In this document: piece by piece, positions 1 to 8,208 of the stretch
Position numbering within the stretch: position 1 is the stretch's first letter
Layout: each line of letters opens with the position of its first letter
Assembly: GCF_001831475.1 (NCBI RefSeq)
Contig: NZ_CP017688.1
Coordinates: 2,852,001-2,916,000, forward strand
Origin: Flavobacterium crassostreae
Lineage (GTDB): Bacteria > Bacteroidota > Bacteroidia > Flavobacteriales > Flavobacteriaceae
DNA: 64,000 nucleotides
Reading direction: 5' to 3'
Made by a program: the position numbers and the translations under genes
The notes under the pieces: generated by a model
What the model saw: only the letters and a program-made list of their open reading frames with translations
Told to the model about the DNA's origin: nothing
The model's database searches: none

Positions 1-442
1 ACGCAGTCAAAAGCTCACCACTTCGTTTGTACTTCTGAAGAGATGCAGCTGACCTTTCACCTGCGTCCACTTTTCTTTTGAAGAATTTGTTATGCCGTTG
101 CACAACTTCATTGATTGTTGTTTTACTTGTTTGGATTTTAGATTTTCCTGTAAGTTCGGCTTTAAGCATTTCTAAAGATACCTCGGGATCAATGTTGAAA
201 AGGTGGTTAAATTTTTTCTCGACATTAAGGCGATATAATTCAAGATAATTTTTAAGGATCTTTTCTTTTTCGAGTCGCAGTAGATTCCTGAGGTTGTTGG
301 TGTAAATCCATCTTTCTTTGGAAATAGTTTTTCCTGTGCTGAGAGAAACTCTGTTGGTTTTGTAGGTAATGCGCGCAAATATGGAGCATTCTCCGTTTTT
401 ATCTACTTTTTCGGATTTAAGGTAAAAAATTACTTTTAACAT
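1..442 (-). CDS. tyrosine-type site-specific integrase, N-terminal part (runs off the window)
   Basis: Reading the minus strand from the ATG at 442 gives an uninterrupted frame to the window edge (147 codons). The N-terminus MLKVIFYLKSEKVDKNGEC, followed by an arm-type DNA-binding segment and a start of a SAM-like core-binding region, is typical of Bacteroidota phage/ICE integrases. The catalytic domain (R-H-R-Y) lies outside the window and cannot be checked. The gene starts 260 bp from the 3' end of tRNA-Ser and reads away from it, the usual arrangement for an element integrated in a tRNA gene. The family call is good; whether the gene is intact is unknown. Confidence 0.8.
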   Translation of the reverse strand, partial: MLKVIFYLKSEKVDKNGECSIFARITYKTNRVSLSTGKTISKERWIYTNNLRNLLRLEKEKILKNYLELYRLNVEKKFNHLFNIDPEVSLEMLKAELTGKSKIQTSKTTINEVVQRHNKFFKRKVDAGERSAASLQKYKRSGELLTA

Positions 443-533
443 GTTTTCTAGTTTTTAAATTAATAAACAAATTGATTTAAAAATTTTGAAGGACACCTCT
501 GTTTACAGGGAATTCCCGGGGAATTCTTTCAAT

Positions 534-593
534 TTAGTACACTTTTTTTTGACGCAAAAATCAAAAAAATAAAAGTGTACTAAAAAGTGTACC
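534..593. repeat. three copies of a GTGTAC-containing decamer between integrase and tRNA-Ser
   Basis: The decamer AAAAGTGTAC occurs at 571-580 and 583-592 on the plus strand and in inverted orientation at 537-546. A separate palindrome, GAATTCCCGGGGAATTC, lies at 510-526. Clustered short repeats beside an integrase gene are often integrase arm-type or excisionase binding sites. That role is inferred from position only. Confidence 0.5.
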
Positions 594-638
594 ATGCTTT
601 GCTCTAATATGTGTTTTTTGACATATTGTAAAAAAGAA

Positions 639-672
639 AAAACCCTTTAAATACTAGTATTTAAAGGGTTTT
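639..672 (-). terminator. terminator after the tRNA cluster
   Basis: A perfect 34-bp palindrome (arms AAAACCCTTTAAATACT and its complement) with an A-run on its left, which is a U-run for minus-strand transcripts. It lies just beyond the 3' end of tRNA-Ser and would end the tRNA transcript. Confidence 0.75.
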
Positions 673-702
673 GATATTTAAAGTTTCTTTTGAAACTTCT
701 AC

Positions 703-790
703 TGGCGGAGAAAGAGGGATTCGAACCCCCGGACCTGTTACAGTCAACAGTTTTCAAGACTGCCGCATTCGACCGCTCTGCCATTTCTCC
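703..790 (-). tRNA. tRNA-Ser(TGA)
   Basis: Reverse complement folds as a class II tRNA: acceptor GGAGAAA/TTTCTCC, long variable arm, T-loop GGTTCGAATCC, anticodon TGA in the loop CTTGAAA. Discriminator G is followed by an encoded CCA (703-705), unlike the other tRNAs of the cluster. It is the last tRNA of the cluster and borders the integrase, so its 3' end is the likely attachment site. Confidence 0.95.
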
Positions 791-872
791 AATAAAGCGC
801 AATCCATTATGGATTGCGAGTGCAAATGTAATTATTAATTTGAATACTAAAAAATATAAATCAAATTAATTG

Positions 873-945
873 TGACCCGACTGGGGCTCGAACCCAGGAC
901 CCCATCATTAAAAGTGATGTGCTCTACCAACTGAGCTATCGAGTC
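873..945 (-). tRNA. tRNA-Lys(TTT), copy 1
   Basis: Reverse complement gives a standard 73-nt cloverleaf with acceptor GACTCGA/TCGGGTC, D-loop AGCTCAGTTGGTAGAGC, anticodon TTT in the loop CTTTTAA and T-loop GGTTCGAGCCC. No CCA is encoded. Sequence is identical to the two other tRNA-Lys copies at 1136 and 1248. Confidence 0.95.
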
Positions 946-1013
946 AATTTATTTTAACTTTAACATTGAGGTTTTAATTATTTTAAAGCAAAACGGCTAC
1001 TTAAATTGTATTG

Positions 1014-1096
1014 TGACCACGGTGGGATTTGAACCCACACGCCCTTACGAGCACCACCCCCTCAAGATGGCAAGTCTACCGTTTCTCCACGTGGCC
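1014..1096 (-). tRNA. tRNA-Leu(GAG)
   Basis: Class II tRNA on the reverse strand: acceptor GGCCACG/CGTGGTC, anticodon stem CCATC/GGTGG around the loop TTGAGGG (anticodon GAG), long variable arm and T-loop GGTTCAAATCC. No CCA encoded. It sits between tRNA-Lys copies 1 and 2. Confidence 0.92.
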
Positions 1097-1135
1097 TTAA
1101 ATAAAAAGGTCAAGTAAATTTTACTCGACCTTTTG

Positions 1136-1208
1136 TGACCCGACTGGGGCTCGAACCCAGGACCCCATCATTAAAAGTGATGTGCTCTACCAACTGAGCT
1201 ATCGAGTC
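1136..1208 (-). tRNA. tRNA-Lys(TTT), copy 2
   Basis: Same 73-nt sequence as the copy at 873-945, anticodon TTT, no encoded CCA. About 39 bp separate it from the next copy. Confidence 0.95.
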
Positions 1209-1247
1209 TATGCTTCAAGGATTAATAAGTGTTGATCACTTTAATTG

Positions 1248-1320
1248 TGACCCGACTGGGGCTCGAACCCAGGACCCCATCATTAAAAGTGATGTGCTCT
1301 ACCAACTGAGCTATCGAGTC
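1248..1320 (-). tRNA. tRNA-Lys(TTT), copy 3
   Basis: Third identical copy, the most promoter-proximal gene of this minus-strand tRNA cluster. Anticodon TTT, no encoded CCA. Confidence 0.95.
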
Positions 1321-1447
1321 TTATTTATTCGCTTGAATGCGGGTGCAAATATAAGGACTTTATTTGATGTTTTCCAAAGTTTTTTGCATTAAATTTGTCT
1401 TTTTTTATTATTTAATCATAACACCTTAATTTGTAAGTATTTATTAC

Positions 1448-1966
1448 ATGAAGAAAATCATACTATTAGGATATATGGGCTGTGGCAAGTCAACCATAGC
1501 AAAAACCTTATCCAAAAAACTACAACTACCCTTTGTAGATTTAGACGACTATATTATTGAAAAATCAAAAATGTCCATACAAACCATTTTTGAAGAGCTT
1601 GGTGAAATCCAATTCAGAAAGATGGAGCACGAGGCTTTAATAGCATTATTAGCGCTAGATCAAACTATAATTATTGGCCTAGGAGGTGGTACGCCATGCT
1701 ATGCTAACAATCACGAGCTCTTAAAAGCAGAACATGTAGAATCTGTCTATTTAAAAGCTTCTATAGCAACGTTATTTGAAAGACTCTTTACCAATAAAAG
1801 CAAAAGACCCCTTATTGCACATATGGATCAGGAGCAAATGAAGGAGTTTATTGCAACGCATCTTTTTGAAAGAAGCTATTTTTATAATCAAGCTAAACAT
1901 ATTGTCTCAGTTGATGAAAAATCAGTTGAGCAAACCGTATTGGATATAGAGGCAGTATTAGCTTAA
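1448..1966 (+). CDS. aroK: shikimate kinase
   Basis: A 172-residue protein, normal size for shikimate kinase, which phosphorylates the 3-hydroxyl of shikimate in cytosolic aromatic amino acid synthesis. Walker A GYMGCGKST is at residues 8-16, the shikimate-binding DLDD at 31-34, Arg57 lies in QFRKMEHEAL, and the substrate/Walker B loop GLGGGTP is at 77-83. A lid region with RPLI follows near residue 120. The start is the first ATG after the tRNA cluster. Its 3' end overlaps the convergent phosphoribosyltransferase gene by 9 bp. Monocistronic as far as can be seen. Confidence 0.95.
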   Translation: MKKIILLGYMGCGKSTIAKTLSKKLQLPFVDLDDYIIEKSKMSIQTIFEELGEIQFRKMEHEALIALLALDQTIIIGLGGGTPCYANNHELLKAEHVESVYLKASIATLFERLFTNKSKRPLIAHMDQEQMKEFIATHLFERSYFYNQAKHIVSVDEKSVEQTVLDIEAVLA

Positions 1967-2458
1967 ATAAGCATAGTTTTGCTGGTTATCATCAAACACA
2001 ACCTGCACGTGCTCTAATAAAGAGGTAGAGAGAGATATGCCTTTAAAATCAGCTTTAACAGGATATTTCTTGTGGTTACGATCTACAAGAACAGCTGTTT
2101 TAAATTTTTTTAGAGGCACTTCTAAAAAATGACGCACAGTATAAATCAAAGTAGTGCCAGAGTTTAGCACATCATCAATAAGTATTAAACCCTTATGGAC
2201 ATATTGTTCTTTATTTACAGAGGTAGTTATAGGTTGTTCTGGATGCACTTTATTAATATGTACCTCACACAATACAACCTCTAAGGGAGATATTCTCTTT
2301 AATTCTGCGGCTATTTTTTGAGCAAAGACAAATCCATTTTGAGTTATTCCAGCAAGAACAACTTCTTTTTCGTCTACAAAAGTTTCAAAAATTTGATAGG
2401 CAATTCGGGTGATTTTATGCTCTATTTCTTGGTGTGTTAAAATAATATTCTTGCTCAT
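1958..2458 (-). CDS. PyrR-like phosphoribosyltransferase family protein
   Basis: 166 residues with the PRPP-binding signature of type I phosphoribosyltransferases, LILIDDVLNSGTTL at residues 91-104. The rest matches the PyrR/Hpt-like fold, including an early GITQNGFVFA loop. PyrR proteins are uracil phosphoribosyltransferases and, in Firmicutes, regulators of pyr mRNA; in Bacteroidota the close relatives are usually left as PRTase family proteins, so neither the substrate nor a regulatory role can be settled here. Overlaps aroK at its 3' end and lies downstream of the S4-domain gene on the same strand, with a 36-bp gap. Confidence 0.8.
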   Translation of the reverse strand: MSKNIILTHQEIEHKITRIAYQIFETFVDEKEVVLAGITQNGFVFAQKIAAELKRISPLEVVLCEVHINKVHPEQPITTSVNKEQYVHKGLILIDDVLNSGTTLIYTVRHFLEVPLKKFKTAVLVDRNHKKYPVKADFKGISLSTSLLEHVQVVFDDNQQNYAYLS

Positions 2459-2494
2459 TTTATTTTTTTTATATATAAATTTACTTACTAAATT

Positions 2495-2887
2495 CTATTC
2501 TATATCTTCTTGGTCGGGTGTTGTTTCGTTGCCAAAACCATCAATATCTCTTCGGTCTTTTTTGGTAGGCCTTCCGGTGCCGTTTTTTCTGTAATGGTTC
2601 TTAGAGAGCTTAAGTAGCTCTAAATGTTGGTACACATCCGCAGGAGTATCATTGCGCCTATAGATATCTACTAGTTTGGCTCCAACACGATTTTCGGGGA
2701 TATCCAACACGGTTATTATTTGAGTGATTTGGTCTTTCCTAAAAGTGATTTTATCCGTAGGAAAAACCTCCTTGGAAGGCTTTGCAACCAACCCATTTAC
2801 CGTAACATGATTCTTCTTGCAGGCTTCTGTGACCATGTTTCTGGTTTTGTAATACCGAACACACCATAAAAATTTATCAATTCTCAT
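2495..2887 (-). CDS. S4-domain RNA-binding protein, HSP15 type
   Basis: 130 residues starting at MRIDKFLWCVRYYKTR; an in-frame upstream start (to 2932) would add 15 residues that precede the conserved S4 start, so the ATG at 2887 is preferred. The S4 domain (about residues 1-60) with NHVTVNGLVAKPSKEV is that of Hsp15, which in E. coli binds 50S subunits carrying a stranded nascent chain. The basic tail HYRKNGTGRPTKKDRRD fits RNA binding and the end is acidic. Transcribed ahead of the phosphoribosyltransferase gene. Confidence 0.85.
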   Translation of the reverse strand: MRIDKFLWCVRYYKTRNMVTEACKKNHVTVNGLVAKPSKEVFPTDKITFRKDQITQIITVLDIPENRVGAKLVDIYRRNDTPADVYQHLELLKLSKNHYRKNGTGRPTKKDRRDIDGFGNETTPDQEDIE

Positions 2888-2965
2888 AAAAATTTTAAAA
2901 TCAGAGTTAAATAGTTTACAAAAATAAATCAATATTGTATCTTGCGCACTTAAAAATCAGCTATA

Positions 2966-3880
2966 ATGAACAAATTTAAGTATTATTTTATTTTATCAAT
3001 TACAACATTGTCTTTATTTTCATGTTCAAAAAATGAAGATCCAATACCCGTTACTCCTCCAAGAGCATATAGCGTGCAATATCCAACGGATTTAAATGAT
3101 ATCGAACAATATTTAAAAACATACTACATAACCGTATCTGCTGATTTTGATGCTACTATAAGCAAAATTCCAGAAGGAGGATCTCAAATATCTATTTGGG
3201 ATCAGAAAATATACCAACTAAAAAACAGAATAGTACGTTTGCATGCAGTAGATTATAAGGTATATTATTTAGTTTTAAGAGAAGGTGTTGGCGAATCTCC
3301 TACTAATACAGATGGTGTTTTGGCAGCTTACAAGGGCGAGTACTTACAACAGGTGACCACTGCGGGAGTGACTAACTTGACGGCCACCTTTTTTGAGGAA
3401 ATTAAGTTTCCAGAAACGTTCCTTTCTTTAAACGCTACCATTACTGGTTGGAGCGAAATTTTTCCACAGTTTAAAACGGGTAATTACACTTCCAACCCCG
3501 ATAATGGCAAAATTACGTATACTGATTTTGGCGCAGGAGTCCTTTTTATTCCTTCTGGCTTAGGATATTATGCTACAGGTACAGAAGGCATTCCTTCCTA
3601 CGCTCCTTTAGTTTTTAGTTTTAAACTACACGAAATACTACGTTTTGATAGTGACGGAGATGGTGTTTTAAACTATTTGGAAGATATAAATAAAGATAAG
3701 TATGCTTACGATTTTAGAAATACGTTTCTACACCCTACAACGCCATCCGTAAATGCAGATGATACCGATGGGGATGGTATTCCTAATTATAAAGACATTG
3801 ATGATGATGGAGATGGATTTACCACTAAGGCAGAAATAGCTGCAGGAACAGATTATTTAAACAAAAATGAGCACCCATAA
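2966..3880 (+). CDS. FKBP-like lipoprotein with calcium-binding C-terminal repeats
   Basis: 304 residues. A lipoprotein signal ends at Cys20 (LFSC), so the product is membrane-anchored outside the cytoplasm. Residues about 85-225 resemble an FKBP-type peptidyl-prolyl isomerase: YYLVLREGVGESPTNTDGV, then a GW-E-IFPQFKTG stretch and FIPSGLGYY near the end. The C-terminus holds aspartate-rich loops (DSDGDGVLNYLED, DDTDGDGIPNYKD, DDDGDGF) of the thrombospondin type 3/EF-hand kind, probably binding Ca2+. Whether isomerase activity remains cannot be judged from sequence. Two strong hairpins follow the gene. Confidence 0.75.
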   Translation: MNKFKYYFILSITTLSLFSCSKNEDPIPVTPPRAYSVQYPTDLNDIEQYLKTYYITVSADFDATISKIPEGGSQISIWDQKIYQLKNRIVRLHAVDYKVYYLVLREGVGESPTNTDGVLAAYKGEYLQQVTTAGVTNLTATFFEEIKFPETFLSLNATITGWSEIFPQFKTGNYTSNPDNGKITYTDFGAGVLFIPSGLGYYATGTEGIPSYAPLVFSFKLHEILRFDSDGDGVLNYLEDINKDKYAYDFRNTFLHPTTPSVNADDTDGDGIPNYKDIDDDGDGFTTKAEIAAGTDYLNKNEHP

Positions 3881-3910
3881 AACTAAACATCTTTCTAAAA
3901 TATTTGGTAG

Positions 3911-3950
3911 TAAAAAGTCTCTTTTCTTTTCTTGAAAAGAGACTTTTTTA
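3911..3950 (+). terminator. terminator after the FKBP-like lipoprotein
   Basis: Arms of 15 bp (TAAAAAGTCTCTTTT and complement) around a short loop, ending in a T-run. It lies 31 bp after the stop codon of the lipoprotein gene. Confidence 0.75.
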
Positions 3951-4001
3951 TTGTAGATAAAGTAGATACTATTTTCAAAAAAGAGCACTTTTTTTATATA
4001 C

Positions 4002-4035
4002 AAAAGCCGTTATCTTATATAAGATAACGGCTTTT
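4002..4035. terminator. bidirectional terminator between convergent genes
   Basis: Perfect 34-bp palindrome with arms AAAAGCCGTTATCTTAT and complement, A-rich on the left and T-rich on the right, so it can end transcription from both sides. It lies just downstream of the minus-strand transketolase pair. Confidence 0.75.
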
Positions 4036-4052
4036 ATTTTGTATTATCTAAA

Positions 4053-5006
4053 CTATTTTCGAGTAAGCACTTTTTCTACGGCTTCTACAATTGCTTGGTT
4101 GTTCAATTTGTATTTATCCATTAATTGCTCCGGTGTTCCAGATTCTCCAAAGCTATCATTAACGGCAACAAATTCTTGTGGTGATGGGTTGTTTAGAGCC
4201 AATACTCTAGAAACACTCTCTCCTAGACCTCCCAAAATATTGTGTTCTTCGGCAGTAACTATACATTTGGTTTTGGCCAAAGATTTTAATATAGCAGCTT
4301 CATCAAGAGGCTTGATAGTATGAATATTAATTACCTCTGCAGATATTCCTTTGGCTTCTAATGCTTCGGCAGCTATAAGTGCCTCCCAAACCAAGTGTCC
4401 TGTTGCAACAATAGTTACATCGGTACCTTCATTAAGTAGAATTGCTTTTCCAATTTCAAAAGGTTGGTCTGCTGGCATAAAATTAGGCACTACTGGACGT
4501 CCAAAACGCAAATATGCTGGACCATGGTGGTCTGCTAACGCAAGGGTAGCCGCTTTTGTTTGGTTGTAATCACAAGTATTGATTACGGTCATGCCAGGCA
4601 GCATTTTCATTAATCCAATATCTTCCAAAATTTGGTGTGTTGCACCATCTTCTCCTAGAGTTAATCCAGCATGCGAAGCGCATATTTTTACATTTTTGTC
4701 TGAATAGGCTACCGATTGACGAATTTGGTCGTATACTCTTCCGGTAGAAAAGTTAGCAAAAGTTCCTGTAAAAGGAATTTTACCACCAATGGTTAATCCA
4801 GCAGCAATTCCGATCATGTTGGCTTCGGCAATTCCGATTTGAAAAAAACGTTCTGGATGGTTTTTTTTAAAATCATCAAATTTTAAAGACCCAATTAAAT
4901 CGGCACATAGCGCAACTACATTCTCATTTTTTTGACCTAATTCTGTCATTCCCGCTCCAAAACCTGAACGGGTATCTTTACTTCCTGTATTTGTGTATTT
5001 TTTCAT
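4053..5006 (-). CDS. transketolase, C-terminal subunit
   Basis: 317 residues covering the pyrimidine-binding and C-terminal domains of transketolase; starts [20 protein letters not shown]. The catalytic glutamate region [15 protein letters not shown] is at about residues 57-71. Together with the product of the next upstream gene it would form the thiamine-diphosphate enzyme that moves two-carbon units in the pentose phosphate pathway. Split transketolases are usual in Bacteroidota and many archaea. The N-terminal subunit gene lies 84 bp upstream on the same strand, so the two are probably one transcript. Confidence 0.93.
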   Translation of the reverse strand: MKKYTNTGSKDTRSGFGAGMTELGQKNENVVALCADLIGSLKFDDFKKNHPERFFQIGIAEANMIGIAAGLTIGGKIPFTGTFANFSTGRVYDQIRQSVAYSDKNVKICASHAGLTLGEDGATHQILEDIGLMKMLPGMTVINTCDYNQTKAATLALADHHGPAYLRFGRPVVPNFMPADQPFEIGKAILLNEGTDVTIVATGHLVWEALIAAEALEAKGISAEVINIHTIKPLDEAAILKSLAKTKCIVTAEEHNILGGLGESVSRVLALNNPSPQEFVAVNDSFGESGTPEQLMDKYKLNNQAIVEAVEKVLTRK

Positions 5007-5090
5007 TTTTTTAAATTCAAAAATTTAAAAATTAATAATTGAAATATTTTGAGTGGCAATTCAAAACGTACAATTCAAAATTTAAAATTA

Positions 5091-5939
5091 TTAGTAATCT
5101 CCTAAGGTTTCTGGGTTTTGCGCAAATGCAAGTTCTAGTTGGGCATCATTGGGTGCTTTTCCGTGCCAAGCATGGGTGTGCATCATAAAGTCTACTCCAT
5201 TACCCATTTCGGTATGTAATAATACACAAACTGGTTTTCCTTTTCCGGTTCTAGACTTCGCTTCATTCATCCCTACAATAATAGCAGTGATATCATTTCC
5301 TTTGGTTATCTCTACAACATCCCAATCAAAGGCTTCAAATTTTGCCTTAATGCTTCCCATGGCCAAAACTTCATCGGTGGTACCGTCAATTTGTTTTCCG
5401 TTAAGGTCAATTGTTGCAATAAGATTGTCTACTTTTTTGGCCGAAGCATACATAATTGCTTCCCAGTTTTGCCCTTCTTGCAATTCACCATCTCCATGAA
5501 GAGTGTAGATTAAGTGGTTGTCTTTATTTAATTTTTTTGCTTGTGCAGCACCAATCCCTACAGACAAACCTTGACCTAAAGAACCGGATGCTATACGCAC
5601 TCCTGGCAAATTGTCATGGGTTGTTGGATGTCCTTGCAATCTAGAATTGATCAATCGGAATGTAGCTAACTCAGCAACCGGAAAATAACCGCTTCTGGCC
5701 AAAATGCTGTAAAATACGGGAGAGATATGTCCATTGGATAAAAAGAAAAGATCTTCGCCAATTCCGTCCATATCAAAACCTTCTTTGCGTTCCATGAGGT
5801 TTTGGTATAAGGCAACTAGAAATTCTGTACATCCTAATGAACCTCCAGGATGCCCAGAGTTTACGGCGTGTACCATTCGAAGAATATCTCTTCTTACTTG
5901 GATAGTTAAATCGTTTAATTGTTGTGTGTTAGGCTTCAT
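5091..5939 (-). CDS. transketolase, N-terminal subunit
   Basis: 282 residues from the ATG at 5939 (MKPNTQQLNDLTIQVRRDIL); a longer frame to 5990 adds 17 residues unlike the family. It contains the thiamine-diphosphate binding motif GDGELQEGQNWEA and, before it, the GHPGGSLG loop characteristic of transketolases. The Mg/TPP motif ends near DLNGKQIDG. First gene of a two-gene unit with the C-terminal subunit; both are needed for activity. Confidence 0.93.
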   Translation of the reverse strand: MKPNTQQLNDLTIQVRRDILRMVHAVNSGHPGGSLGCTEFLVALYQNLMERKEGFDMDGIGEDLFFLSNGHISPVFYSILARSGYFPVAELATFRLINSRLQGHPTTHDNLPGVRIASGSLGQGLSVGIGAAQAKKLNKDNHLIYTLHGDGELQEGQNWEAIMYASAKKVDNLIATIDLNGKQIDGTTDEVLAMGSIKAKFEAFDWDVVEITKGNDITAIIVGMNEAKSRTGKGKPVCVLLHTEMGNGVDFMMHTHAWHGKAPNDAQLELAFAQNPETLGDY

Positions 5940-6150
5940 TTTTTGTGTAAAAGTTAAACTAACGCAAAGGTAATTTTTATTTTGGCGCAAGACAAGGGAT
6001 TTTTGATTTTGTTCTAATGGCTTGGTGTGCGGTTTTAAGCTGTGTTTTGGATTATAATTTAATCCTTAAATCACCAAAAGCTTTAGAAAACAGGAGAAAA
6101 TGTCTAAAATTCAAAATGTTTAATTTAATTAGTTTGTGTAAAAATACCTT

Positions 6151-6468
6151 TTAATGAGATATTTTGTTTTGTAAACTACTCCAACCTCCGCCATTATACA
6201 CGGTAGTAAATCCAATTGATTTTAAGGTATTTTTGGCTGCAGCACTACGCATTCCGGAAGCACAACAGGTGATTATTATGGTATCTTTTTTAATTTTTGA
6301 TATGGATAGATTGAGTCCATTCAGAGGCATATTGATTGCTTGTTTTATATGGCCTTGTTGGAATTCTGAAGCAGTTCTAACATCAATAATAACAGCCCCT
6401 TTTTGAAGTAAATCTACATAATCTACCGCTGGAGTCCATCCTAATAATTTTTTTATACGTGTCCACAT
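6151..6468 (-). CDS. rhodanese-like sulfurtransferase, second of a pair
   Basis: 105 residues, single rhodanese domain with an N-terminal extension (MWTRIKKLLGW). The active-site loop CCASGMRSA carries the persulfide cysteine and the Cx3GxR-like arrangement of thiosulfate sulfurtransferases. VIDVRTASEFQQGHI is the typical domain start. No signal peptide, so probably cytoplasmic. It begins 1 bp after the stop of the preceding rhodanese gene, suggesting a tandem duplication and translational coupling. The sulfur acceptor is unknown. Confidence 0.85.
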   Translation of the reverse strand: MWTRIKKLLGWTPAVDYVDLLQKGAVIIDVRTASEFQQGHIKQAINMPLNGLNLSISKIKKDTIIITCCASGMRSAAAKNTLKSIGFTTVYNGGGWSSLQNKISH

Positions 6469-6469
6469 T

Positions 6470-6760
6470 TTATAGTATGTTTTGAGATTTATAATAGTTT
6501 AATTCTAACCAAGATCCGCCATTATAACACGCAACACCTTGTTCGGACAAAAAATGCTCTGCTTGACCACTTCTGTTGCCAGAGGCGCAACATAAAATTA
6601 GAGGCGAAGGGAGGTTTTTTAACTCTTCAAGTCTTTCTGGAATTTCATTTAAGGCAATATTTATAGCTCCCGCTACGCTACCTGCCATAAACTCTCCATA
6701 AGAACGCACATCTATAATGGTGCCGGAATTTTGCTGTATTAATTCTTCTACTTTTTTCAT
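6470..6760 (-). CDS. rhodanese-like sulfurtransferase, first of a pair
   Basis: 96 residues, single rhodanese domain with TIIDVRSYGEFMAGSVAGAINI and active-site loop CCASGNRSGQA. It is close in size and loop sequence to the downstream protein, so the pair probably arose by duplication. It is the first gene of the two-gene unit, with about 590 bp of non-coding DNA upstream. Possible roles are sulfide or cyanide detoxification or sulfur delivery; nothing in the context decides. Confidence 0.85.
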   Translation of the reverse strand: MKKVEELIQQNSGTIIDVRSYGEFMAGSVAGAINIALNEIPERLEELKNLPSPLILCCASGNRSGQAEHFLSEQGVACYNGGSWLELNYYKSQNIL

Positions 6761-7224
6761 GTTGTTTGTTTTTTTAATTTTTTGCTTACCACTTATAGTA
6801 TTGGTATTCGTATTTAAAACAAAATTACAGCATAAAGAAGCTACCTACAGTAACTTTTGTTACATAACAACCAAATAATTATAAATACTTAAAACGGTTG
6901 CTTTAGTGCTATTTACCTACAGTTATCTGCAGCTAGTCTTTGGAAAAAGAACCATTCAACTAAATTAATAGAATAAAAACCAAGTTAAGGTTACTTTTGA
7001 TTGTACTTGTTTGCAAAATTAAAAACAGACCCATCGATTATTTAAGTTGGTTATTAAATAGGTGTACAAAACGCAAACTTGTTTTTAAAAATACTAGTTT
7101 TTAAAAGTAAAATAGATTGTTGTGTCACATTTTTGAATCCACAAAACAGAGACCTGGTCTCAAGCATTTGTAATTTAGTTGTTATTTATAATGCAAATTT
7201 GTAACCGCAATCAAAACTAGGGAT
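6761..7224. other. non-coding interval upstream of the rhodanese pair
   Basis: No convincing frame was found on either strand. The interval is AT-rich and contains short palindromes, such as GAGACCTGGTCTC at 7151-7163. It ends at a strong plus-strand terminator with no gene before it, so an unannotated small RNA is possible. Confidence 0.4.
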
Positions 7225-7262
7225 AACAGCCTTAACACCTATTGTTAAGGCTGTTTTTTTTT
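7225..7262 (+). terminator. orphan rho-independent terminator
   Basis: Perfect 13-bp stem (AACAGCCTTAACA and complement at 7225-7237/7243-7255) with a 5-nt loop and a run of eight T. It has the strongest terminator layout in the window on the plus strand, yet no plus-strand gene precedes it for several kilobases. Confidence 0.75.
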
Positions 7263-7351
7263 GATAAATCTAACAAATAACTTCTTGGTTTGTACTTTGT
7301 ATGGTTAACTTAAAAGCCATCCGGACGGTTTAATATTTTGGGTTGTACACC

Positions 7352-7525
7352 TTATTTAATCCTTGTTTTACGCTCCACAAATTGTCCAAAATAATAAGCA
7401 ATAAGTATCGGAATAAGCGCTAGCCCAACATACTTTTCTATCCATCGAAACTCCGATAAGAATATCAAAAGGACGGCAGCTAATATTGTAAATGCAAAAT
7501 CTACTATTACCTTCTTTTTCTTCAT
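7352..7525 (-). CDS. small membrane protein of unknown function
   Basis: 57 residues from the ATG at 7525 (MKKKKVIVDFAFTIL); eight more residues are possible from 7549. Two hydrophobic segments (about residues 7-22 and 32-46) with a charged tail (QFVERKTRIK) suggest a small integral membrane protein. I do not recognise the family. It follows the SMR exporter on the same strand by about 66 bp and may be cotranscribed with it. Confidence 0.45.
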   Translation of the reverse strand: MKKKKVIVDFAFTILAAVLLIFLSEFRWIEKYVGLALIPILIAYYFGQFVERKTRIK

Positions 7526-7591
7526 AGTTTTATTTTTTTTTAGCAACAACCTTTGCTATTTTGTTATTCATTTATATATTTTTTTAAAACG

Positions 7592-7918
7592 CTAGTTTCC
7601 CAACGTTTTAAGACCAATAATAGACCCAATTAATGTGGTTAAAAAAAACAATCTCCAGAGAGTTACTGGATCTTTAAAAAATAATATTCCTACCAGCACC
7701 GTGCCAACAGCTCCAATCCCTGTCCAGACTACGTATGCAGTACCCAAGGGTAAGCTTTGGGCTGCTTTAATTAGCAGTGACATACTCATTATTAAGGATA
7801 ACAAAAAACCCAAATACCATGCATTAGATTCGGTTCCAGTTGTTTCCTTGGCTTTACCTAAACAAAAGGCAAAAAGCACCTCAAATAATCCTGCAATAAT
7901 TAAAAGTAACCAATTCAT
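7592..7918 (-). CDS. sugE: SMR-family exporter, SugE/Gdx type
   Basis: 108 residues with four hydrophobic segments, the size of small multidrug resistance transporters. The conserved membrane glutamate is in LLIIAGLFEVLFAF (about residue 13). GTAYVVWTGIGAVGTVLVGILFF is the family signature. In this family the SugE/Gdx branch exports guanidinium and the EmrE branch quaternary ammonium drugs; the absence of an AYA-W-A pattern favours the SugE branch, but this is a moderate call. I saw no convincing guanidine riboswitch in the short upstream region. Confidence 0.8.
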   Translation of the reverse strand: MNWLLLIIAGLFEVLFAFCLGKAKETTGTESNAWYLGFLLSLIMSMSLLIKAAQSLPLGTAYVVWTGIGAVGTVLVGILFFKDPVTLWRLFFLTTLIGSIIGLKTLGN

Positions 7919-8075
7919 TTTTTTTTCTTACAAATATAACAGCTATTTAAGTAGAAAAACAAAATCAGGAGGTAACCGTTACTTTTATTTTAAAATAAGG
8001 TGTACTCAAAAATCACAGATAAGGTTTTGTAATCTCGACGAATAGAAACATACTCTTTCAAAATATTTCGGTTCA

Positions 8076-8104
8076 TTTGACGCCTTATTTCTAAACTATA
8101 TTTG
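8076..8104 (+). promoter_or_regulatory. promoter-like sequence without a gene
   Basis: TTTG at 8076-8079, 17 bp spacer, then TATATTTG at 8097-8104, matching the flavobacterial -7 consensus TAnnTTTG. It points into the transposase remnant and no intact frame follows. It may have served a gene destroyed by the insertion. Confidence 0.4.
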
Positions 8105-8208
8105 TCCTGAAGTTTATATCCAAATGTTAATCATGTAGTGAATACTTTAAGAATTAACTACAGATCCACCAACTCTTTTGTACAAAATAGAAGTCTTTAT
8201 TTATATCT

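Noticed and set aside
172..378. 68-residue frame in the integrase region
   Set aside because: It is a shadow in another frame; the continuous integrase frame from 442 explains the DNA.
7919..7990. Guanidine riboswitch before the SMR exporter
   Set aside because: Only one short GTAACGGTTAC hairpin is present; mini-ykkC needs two ACGR-loop hairpins in tandem.
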